From CAWAPS01 sp963783945 (GTDB taxonomy: Bacteria > Actinomycetota > Acidimicrobiia > Acidimicrobiales > Palsa-688), in the NCBI GenBank assembly GCA_963783945.1, contig CAWAPS010000029.1, positions 124,001-188,000 on the forward strand: 64,000 nucleotides of DNA, read 5' to 3'. This document shows, piece after piece, positions 58,219-64,000 of the stretch; the stretch's first letter is position 1; every line of letters starts with the position of its first letter. The notes under the pieces were generated by a model that saw only the letters and a list, made by a program, of their open reading frames with translations, had not been told where the DNA came from and made no database searches. Position numbers and translations under genes: made by a program.

Positions 58219-61200
58219 TTGGCCAATAAGAAGATCCGGGTTTACGAGCTAGGACGCGAGCTCGGCCTCACCAACAAAGAAGCCCTGGACCTCTGCCTCC
58301 AGCTCGGGATCGGGGTCAAGAGCCACTCTTCGAGCATCGAGGAGCAGCAGGCTGACCGCGTCCGTCGTAGGGCGGATCAGGAAGGGCTGCGCCGGCCGGT
58401 CCAGCCCGACGTCCCCAAAGCGGACGCCCAGGCGGACGCGGCCGCGTCAACCAGCCCGGCCCCTGCGACAGCGGGTTCGGCTCCGGCGTCGATCGGTTCC
58501 GCGGCGGCGGCGGCCGCTTCGGCTCCGGCGGCGGCGGGTTCGGCCCCCGCCCTAATCCGTTCCGCTCCGGCGGCTGCCGGTTCAGCCCCGGCGACAGCCA
58601 CTTCAGCCCCGACAGCGGCAGGTTCCCGTTCACCTGCGGCCGCTTCGGTTCCGGCCACGGCCGCTGCGGCCCCGGCGCCGTCCGGTTCCCCTTCACCCGC
58701 GGCCGTGGTGTCTCCCCCGGCCGAAGCCGCGGTGGCGGCGCCGCCCACCCCGGCCCGGTCGGCCCCGTCTGACCTTTCTCCCGCGCCCCCACCAGCAGTC
58801 CGGCCGGCCGGGACCCGCCCGACGGCGGATGGAACCTCGACCAGCCCCGCGGCCCACCCGCCCGCGGCCCGGGCCCCTGCGCCCCAGCCAGGTCCGGCAT
58901 CACCTCCACGGCCGGCATCCGGGACGTCGGCACCCGGGACGTCGGCTCCTCAAGCGCCATCCTCCCAGTCGGCCGGGCTGCGACCCGCCACCCCCCCGCC
59001 CGGCGCCCGGCAGCCGAGGTCCGAGCCCCCGGCGCCCAGATCCCCCGGGCGCAGCCCGCTCGACGGCGGACCCCAACCGCAACGTGCTCACCCGGTTTCG
59101 GGGACCACCGGCGCGCCTTCAGACGCCACGATCACCCCGCGTGCTGCCTCGACCGCTTCCCCTGCTGCGCCGGCCCCCCAGGCTCCGGCCCGATCGGTTC
59201 CGGACGGACCCGGTCAGAACCCCCCGGGTACGCCGATGCCTGCTTCGCCCGGTGCTGGGTCCCCTGGCCCCGAGGCCCCCGCCAGCCGTGGAGCGTCTCC
59301 CTCTACGCCAGCCTCCCCGTCTGCTCCCGCCGCCCGTGGTGGCTCGCGACCGGCTCCGAGAGGAGGTCCCGGTGCTGGACCAGGCGGGCCTTCCGGGCCC
59401 CGTCCAAGCCCCGGCCCGGCCGCTCCCCGTCCGGGGACCAGCGGCTCGACCGGCCCTGGGGGTTCCGGCGGACCCGGCGCGCCTGACGGTCAATCGCGTC
59501 CCGGAGGCCCGATGCTGTCCTCATCGGGCAAGCCGATACCTCCGCCTCCCGGAGTCCGACGCCCACCGATGTCGGCGTCGGGCAAGCCCATTCCCCCGCC
59601 TCCCGGACGCGGCCCGTCCGCTCGCCCCGCCCCAGGCGCCGGCCGCCCCGCCGGCCCGGGCGCCGGCCGCCAGGGTGGTGGCGGCGGCAACTTCCGCACA
59701 TCCGGTCCCCGATCGGCGCCCGGAGCCGGGCCCTACCGGGGCGGCGGTACCGGCGCCCCCGCCGGTGGTTTTCGAGGCCAGCCGGGCTCGACCGGCGGTC
59801 CCGCCGGGGCCGGCCAGCGCGGCGGTGCTTTCGGCAACCGGGGTCGGCCGCCCGGCCGTCGCCCGGGCCGTCGTCGGCGCCGCAACGTCGAAGAGCTCGA
59901 AGCACAGGAGATCACCCACTACACCCCGTCGAACGCGCCCGTCCCTGACGGCGAACTCATCGTCGAGCGGGGATCCACGGCCCAGGAGCTGGGACCGAAG
60001 CTCAACCGGTCCGGCGCTGACGTGGTCCGGTTCCTGTTCCAACAGGGCGAGATGGTGACCACTACCCAGTCCCTCTCCGACGAGATGATCGAGCTGTTCG
60101 CGGCCGAGCTGGGCGCCAGCATTCGCCTGGTCGACCCCGGCGAGGAGAAGGAAGCGGAGCTCCAGGCCAAGTACTTCGACGACGAGGACGAGGACGAGGA
60201 CCTGCTGCGGACCCGGCCGCCCGTGGTCACGATCATGGGTCACGTCGACCACGGGAAGACCCTCCTTCTCGACCGGATCCGCGAAACCAACGTGGTCGCC
60301 GGCGAAGCAGGCGGTATCACCCAGCACATCGGCGCCTATCAGGTCGACTACCAGGGTCAGCTCATCACCTTCATCGACACACCGGGCCACGAGGCCTTCA
60401 CCGCCATGAGGGCCCGCGGTGCGGAGGTGACCGACATCGTCATCCTGGTGGTGGCCGCCGACGACGGGGTCATGCCCCAGACGATCGAAGCGCTCAATCA
60501 CGCCAAGGCTGCGGATGTGCCGATCATCGTCGCCATCAACAAGATCGATCGCGACAACGCCGACCCCAACCGGGTCATGCAACAGCTCTCGACCGAAGGC
60601 CTGCAGCCCGAGGCATGGGGCGGGGAAACGATCGTGGTGGAGATCTCGGCCCTGCAGACCTTCGGGATCGACGATCTTCTCGAGCAGGTTCTGCTGGTCG
60701 CCGAGCTGGAGGAGTTGCAGGCCAACCCGGAGGGACGAGCAAGAGGGATCGTCCTGGAGGCCAACCTCGACCCTGGCAAGGGCCCGGTAGCCACCGTCCT
60801 GGTGCAGTCGGGGACCCTGCGAGCTCAGGACCCCATCGTGGCCGGAGCGGCCTGGGGCCGGGTCAAGGCCCTGCTCGACGACACCGGCGACAACGTAAAA
60901 GAAGCTGCTCCCTCGACACCGGTCCAGGTGCTCGGCTTCGACAGCGTGCCTTCAGCCGGCGACGAGTTCCGGGTGACCGACAAGCCACGGACGGCACGTG
61001 ACATCGCCGAGCAGAGAGAGCAGCGCTTCCGGGCGGCCGATCTCAGGCGTACTTCCTCGGCGACGGGGACGGGAGCGAAGCTCGAGGACATCTTCGAGCA
61101 GATCCAGAGGGGCGAGACGGCCACCTTGAACCTGGTGCTCAAGGCCGACACCCAGGGATCACTCGAAGCTGTCACCGAGAGCCTGCGCAAGCTCGAGCGG

Positions 61201-61728
61201 GACGAGGTGAAGCTGTCGTTCATCCACCGGGCCGTGGGCGGCATCACGGAAAACGACGTGACCTTCGCCGCCGCATCCAACGCCACCATCCTCGGATTCA
61301 ACGTCCGCCCGGATCGAGGTGCGCGCGAACTGGCCGTCGTCCACGACGTGGAGATCCGCACCTACGAGATCATCTACAAGCTCATCGAGGACATCGAGAG
61401 CGCGATGGTCGGAATGCTCACGCCCGAGTTCGAGGAAGTGGTGACGGGCGAGGCCGAGGTGAGAGAGATCTTCCGGGTGCCGCGGGTCGGCGCCATCGCC
61501 GGCTGCTACGTCCGCCACGGCACCATAACCCGCGGGTCCAAGGTTCGCTTCCTCCGGGACGGCGTGATCATCTGGAAGGGTTCCATCACATCGCTGAAGC
61601 GCTTCAAGGACGACGCCCGTGAGGTCCACGAGGGCTTCGAATGCGGCATAGGCCTCTCTAACAATCAGGACCTACGCCAGGGTGACCTGATCGAGACGTT
61701 CGAGGAACGGGAGATCCCCAGGACCTGA
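58219..61728 (+). CDS. infB: translation initiation factor IF-2
   Basis: GTPase that joins initiator tRNA to the ribosome. A short N-terminal IF2N domain (I-R-V-Y-E-L-G-R-E-L-G) is followed by about 490 low-complexity residues rich in Ala, Pro, Ser, Thr and Gly, then a second IF2N region and the G domain with G-H-V-D-H-G-K-T at 674-681, D-T-P-G-H-E and N-K-I-D. 1169 aa, large for the family because of the linker. TTG start at 58219 directly follows ylxR. Confidence 0.97.
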   Translation: MANKKIRVYELGRELGLTNKEALDLCLQLGIGVKSHSSSIEEQQADRVRRRADQEGLRRPVQPDVPKADAQADAAASTSPAPATAGSAPASIGSAAAAAASAPAAAGSAPALIRSAPAAAGSAPATATSAPTAAGSRSPAAASVPATAAAAPAPSGSPSPAAVVSPPAEAAVAAPPTPARSAPSDLSPAPPPAVRPAGTRPTADGTSTSPAAHPPAARAPAPQPGPASPPRPASGTSAPGTSAPQAPSSQSAGLRPATPPPGARQPRSEPPAPRSPGRSPLDGGPQPQRAHPVSGTTGAPSDATITPRAASTASPAAPAPQAPARSVPDGPGQNPPGTPMPASPGAGSPGPEAPASRGASPSTPASPSAPAARGGSRPAPRGGPGAGPGGPSGPRPSPGPAAPRPGTSGSTGPGGSGGPGAPDGQSRPGGPMLSSSGKPIPPPPGVRRPPMSASGKPIPPPPGRGPSARPAPGAGRPAGPGAGRQGGGGGNFRTSGPRSAPGAGPYRGGGTGAPAGGFRGQPGSTGGPAGAGQRGGAFGNRGRPPGRRPGRRRRRNVEELEAQEITHYTPSNAPVPDGELIVERGSTAQELGPKLNRSGADVVRFLFQQGEMVTTTQSLSDEMIELFAAELGASIRLVDPGEEKEAELQAKYFDDEDEDEDLLRTRPPVVTIMGHVDHGKTLLLDRIRETNVVAGEAGGITQHIGAYQVDYQGQLITFIDTPGHEAFTAMRARGAEVTDIVILVVAADDGVMPQTIEALNHAKAADVPIIVAINKIDRDNADPNRVMQQLSTEGLQPEAWGGETIVVEISALQTFGIDDLLEQVLLVAELEELQANPEGRARGIVLEANLDPGKGPVATVLVQSGTLRAQDPIVAGAAWGRVKALLDDTGDNVKEAAPSTPVQVLGFDSVPSAGDEFRVTDKPRTARDIAEQREQRFRAADLRRTSSATGTGAKLEDIFEQIQRGETATLNLVLKADTQGSLEAVTESLRKLERDEVKLSFIHRAVGGITENDVTFAAASNATILGFNVRPDRGARELAVVHDVEIRTYEIIYKLIEDIESAMVGMLTPEFEEVVTGEAEVREIFRVPRVGAIAGCYVRHGTITRGSKVRFLRDGVIIWKGSITSLKRFKDDAREVHEGFECGIGLSNNQDLRQGDLIETFEEREIPRT

Positions 61729-61748
61729 GCACCCACCAGGAGCCGGTG

Positions 61749-62051
61749 ATGCACATCGCCTCTCTCACCCTGGAGCTGCATTTGCCGGCCGCTCACTCGC
61801 TGAAAGAGAAGCGGTCGGTGTTACGCCCGATCATCGAAGGGGCTCGCCGGCGGTACTCGGTGGCCGTCGCCGAGGTCGGCCACCAGGACGCGTGGCAGCT
61901 GGCGACCGTGGGGGTGGCAGCCGTCTCGGGGTCGGCTGCCCACGCCCGATCGGTGATCGAAGCGGTCGAGCGCTTCGTCTGGTCCTTTCCGGAGATAGAA
62001 GTGACGGCCTGCTACCGCAGCTGTATGAGCGACGAGGACGGTTGGGGTTGA
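61749..62051 (+). CDS. ylxP: YlxP/DUF503 family protein
   Basis: Small conserved protein of 100 aa, usually between infB and rbfA. H-L-P-A-A-H-S-L-K-E-K-R-S and V-A-E-V-G-H-Q-D-A-W-Q are conserved. AGGAG precedes the ATG at 61749; GTG at 61746 is too close to the site. The stop overlaps rbfA (TTGA). Confidence 0.92.
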   Translation: MHIASLTLELHLPAAHSLKEKRSVLRPIIEGARRRYSVAVAEVGHQDAWQLATVGVAAVSGSAAHARSVIEAVERFVWSFPEIEVTACYRSCMSDEDGWG

Positions 62052-62563
62052 CGAGCGGGCGGCGCAAGGTCGGGTCGGGGGGGCACCGCGGATTCGGGGA
62101 CCGCCGCGGCGACAGCGGCGGGGCCCGGGCCTATCCCCGCTCGGCCCGGGTCAACGAGATCCTGCGGGAGATCCTGGCCGACGAGCTCGAGCGCATGGAG
62201 GACACCGACGAGCGGTTCGGTCTGCTGACGATCACCGCGGTGCAATGCGAACCCGACCTCCGGCACGCCCTGGTGTTTCTGTCCTCGATGGATGAGGACG
62301 AGGAGGCGGCGCTGTCGGCGTCGCGGGCCCGGCTGCAGGCCGCCATCTCCAGCCAGGTGAGGCTCAAGCGCACCCCCCAGCTCCGTTTCGCCGCCGACCC
62401 GGCGGTGGCGGAGGGCCAGAAGATCGAGGACCTCCTCCGGGGGCTGCTCGGGTCGCGGGGCCAGCACGGGGGGTCACGTTCGGCCGGGGAGCCTGGTGGC
62501 ACAGGGACCGAGGACCGGCGCCGCGACCCGGAGCCGGGCGGGCCGACCGGGCCGGACAGGTGA
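62048..62563 (+). CDS. rbfA: ribosome-binding factor A
   Basis: Late 30S maturation factor with a KH-like fold: R-V-N-E-I-L-R-E-I-L-A-D-E-L, T-I-T-A-V-Q-C-E-P-D-L-R and L-R-F-A-A-D. N-terminal extension and C-terminal tail are low-complexity. TTG at 62048 overlaps the ylxP stop; 171 aa. The stop overlaps truB (GTGA). Confidence 0.92.
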   Translation: MTSGRRKVGSGGHRGFGDRRGDSGGARAYPRSARVNEILREILADELERMEDTDERFGLLTITAVQCEPDLRHALVFLSSMDEDEEAALSASRARLQAAISSQVRLKRTPQLRFAADPAVAEGQKIEDLLRGLLGSRGQHGGSRSAGEPGGTGTEDRRRDPEPGGPTGPDR

Positions 62564-63534
62564 TCGACGGCCTGGTCGTCGTCGACAAGCCCGCCGGCAT
62601 GACCAGCCACGACGTGGTGGGAGCCTGCAGACGGCTGTTCGGCCAGAAGCGGGTCGGTCACGCCGGCACTCTCGACCCGGACGCCACAGGGGTGCTTGTT
62701 GTCGGGCTGGGCCGAGCCACCCGGCTGCTGCAGTTCTTGAGCGGTCTACCCAAGTCGTATGAGGCCGAGGTCGTCCTCGGGGTGGCCACCAGCACGCTCG
62801 ACTCGTCCGGGGAAGTCACCGGTCGCTGGGACCAGAGCCACGTCACCCTGGAGGAGGCCCGCCGGGCGGCCGTCGCCCTCACCGGTCCGATCTCCCAGGT
62901 CCCGCCCATGGTGTCGGCCGTCAAAGTCGGGGGCCGGCGCCTCCACCAGCTGGCCCGGGCCGGGATCGAGGTCGAACGCCCGGCCCGCAACGTGGTCGTG
63001 ACCCGTTTCGACGTCGACGAGGTGGTGGCGGCAGGGGCGCCGACCCCCCCGACCCATCCCGCCAGTGAGGGCGAGCAGGGCCGCCTCGAGTCCGAGTCCG
63101 AGTCCGAGTCCCAGCCCGATCCCGGGCCCGATCCCGGCCCGGTTCTCGCCGTTGGCATCGACTGCTCGGCCGGGACCTACGTCCGGGTGCTCGCCGCCGA
63201 CCTCGGAGCGGCCCTGGGCGGAGGGGCCCATGTACGCCGGCTGCGCCGGACCGCGGTCGGCCCGTGGAGGTCGGTCGAATCCACCCCGCTCGACCTGCTC
63301 GGTCCGGCGGCCGTGATACCGCCGGCGGCGGCCCTGCCGTGGCTGGCGTCTGTGGCCGTCGGCGAGGAGGTGGCGGCCGACATCCGCCACGGCAAGGTGC
63401 TGGACGCCCAGACCCTGGGCGTCGCCGGCACCGGACCCTGGCCCGTGGTCGGGCCGTCCGGGGATCTCCTTGCCGTATATCAGCCACATGGAGCGGGCCG
63501 GGCCAAGCCCGCCGTGGTTCTCGCCGCGGGCTGA
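62560..63534 (+). CDS. truB: tRNA pseudouridine(55) synthase
   Basis: Makes pseudouridine 55 in the TPsiC loop of tRNA. V-V-D-K-P-A-G-M-T-S-H-D-V-V opens the enzyme and H-A-G-T-L-D-P-D-A-T-G contains the catalytic Asp. Between residues 165 and 195 there is an insertion with a Glu-Ser repeat and D-P-G-P units that is absent from typical TruB. 324 aa. GTG overlaps rbfA by 4 bp. Confidence 0.94.
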   Translation: MIDGLVVVDKPAGMTSHDVVGACRRLFGQKRVGHAGTLDPDATGVLVVGLGRATRLLQFLSGLPKSYEAEVVLGVATSTLDSSGEVTGRWDQSHVTLEEARRAAVALTGPISQVPPMVSAVKVGGRRLHQLARAGIEVERPARNVVVTRFDVDEVVAAGAPTPPTHPASEGEQGRLESESESESQPDPGPDPGPVLAVGIDCSAGTYVRVLAADLGAALGGGAHVRRLRRTAVGPWRSVESTPLDLLGPAAVIPPAAALPWLASVAVGEEVAADIRHGKVLDAQTLGVAGTGPWPVVGPSGDLLAVYQPHGAGRAKPAVVLAAG

Positions 63535-63563
63535 AAACGACCCGCCGCGACCGAACTCGCCGT

Positions 63564-63569
63564 TAGTCT
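63564..63569 (+). promoter_or_regulatory. -10 box TAGTCT upstream of ribF
   Basis: TAGTCT ends 8 nt before the ribF ATG, the same box and spacing as ispG. Confidence 0.42.
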
Positions 63570-63577
63570 CAATCGCG

Positions 63578-64000
63578 ATGGAAGTGCTCCACCACCCGGG
63601 CGAATGCATGACGGGCCGTCCGTGCGCCGTGACCATCGGAGCCTACGACGGGGTTCATACCGGCCATCGCCTGGTAATAGACCGGGTGCGCCAAACTGCG
63701 GCCGAGCAAGGTCTCGCGTCCGCGGTCGTCACGTTCGACCGCCACCCCGCGATCGTCGTGCGTCCGGAGTCGGCGCCCAAGCTGCTCACCGACCTGGACC
63801 AGAAGCTGGAGCTGCTGGCCGAGACGGGGGTCGACTACGTCCTGCTGGTCCACTTCGACGAGCAACGGGCGGTCGAGCCGGCCGAGGACTTCGTCAAAGA
63901 AGTGCTAATCGGCTGCCTGGACACCAAGGCCGTGGTCGTCGGCCACGATTTCCATTTCGGCCACGGTCGGCGCGGCAGCGTCGCCATGCTGCAGGACATG
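63578..64000 (+). CDS. ribF: bifunctional riboflavin kinase/FAD synthetase, N-terminal part (cut by window end)
   Basis: Makes FMN and FAD. The 141 residues present cover the FAD synthetase part: T-I-G-A-Y-D-G-V-H-T-G-H-R (nucleotidyltransferase H-x-G-H site), V-T-F-D-R-H-P-A and H-D-F-H-F-G-H-G-R-R-G. The C-terminal kinase domain lies beyond the window. It follows truB as in most bacteria. Confidence 0.93.
   Translation, partial: MEVLHHPGECMTGRPCAVTIGAYDGVHTGHRLVIDRVRQTAAEQGLASAVVTFDRHPAIVVRPESAPKLLTDLDQKLELLAETGVDYVLLVHFDEQRAVEPAEDFVKEVLIGCLDTKAVVVGHDFHFGHGRRGSVAMLQDM

Noticed and set aside
60000..61728. IF-2 as evidence of a horizontal transfer
   Set aside because: The low-complexity linker is unusual in length only; core motifs and neighbours are normal.
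1..64000. tRNA or rRNA genes
   Set aside because: No cloverleaf or conserved rRNA sequence was found by eye; TTCGA-type matches lie in coding regions. A tRNA search was not run.

Overview
The window is a high-GC, gene-dense chromosomal segment of an actinobacterium (Actinomycetota), possibly of class Acidimicrobiia; the class is an inference from gene content, not a proven assignment. The evidence for the phylum is the fused E2/E1 2-oxoglutarate dehydrogenase Kgd, a GTP-type PEP carboxykinase, a UvrD2-type helicase with an HRDC tail, a SepIVA-like coiled-coil gene beside a YceD protein, a DUF2469 gene next to yraN, a WhiG/FliA-type sigma factor, and very frequent TANNNT boxes 6-10 nt upstream of start codons, as expected for leaderless transcripts. 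No rRNA, tRNA, CRISPR array, prophage or insertion sequence was seen.

Layout. 0.1-14.7 kb holds metabolism and nucleic-acid enzymes: kgd, a HAD hydrolase, an NYN-S1 ribonuclease-like protein with a very long basic tail, xthA, a hotdog thioesterase, uvrD2, a 650-bp stretch without a convincing gene but with a structured repeat, a PH-domain protein, a metal-receptor-like binding protein whose 5' end is a 24-bp minisatellite, and a CaiB/BaiF CoA-transferase. 14.7-24 kb holds a stand-alone Lrp ligand domain, pckG (frameshifted), thiL-thiD, a GAF/BldC-like regulator, rpmB, a DAK2-type kinase (frameshifted) and recG.

24-45 kb is the conserved lipid/ribosome/secretion block: rsmD-coaD-sepIVA-like-yceD-rpmF-plsX-acpP-rnc-mutM, smc, ftsY, ffh, rpsP-khpA-rimM-trmD-rplS, DUF2469-yraN, a trans-sulfuration-type PLP enzyme, comM-dprA and whiG. 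45-64 kb carries rpsB, tsf, pyrH-frr-cdsA-dxr-site-2 protease-ispG (translation, pyrimidine, phospholipid and MEP-pathway genes), an Eis-like acetyltransferase (frameshifted), and rimP-nusA-ylxR-infB-ylxP-rbfA-truB-ribF, the last cut by the window end. Neighbouring genes very often overlap by ATGA or GTGA, which implies translational coupling.

The most interesting signals are not new protein families. (1) At least seventeen starts carry a TANNNT box at leaderless spacing, and four of these boxes drive tiny leaderless reading frames (7-33 codons) that end on, or just past, the start of thiL, rsmD, DUF2469 and whiG, like coupled leader peptides. (2) A perfect 26-bp-arm hairpin lies between ftsY and ffh. 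(3) Short tandem repeats recur at gene ends, one of which repeats a ribosome-binding-site/GTG module. (4) Three conserved genes each carry one extra base outside homopolymers, so they are either real pseudogenes or assembly errors.
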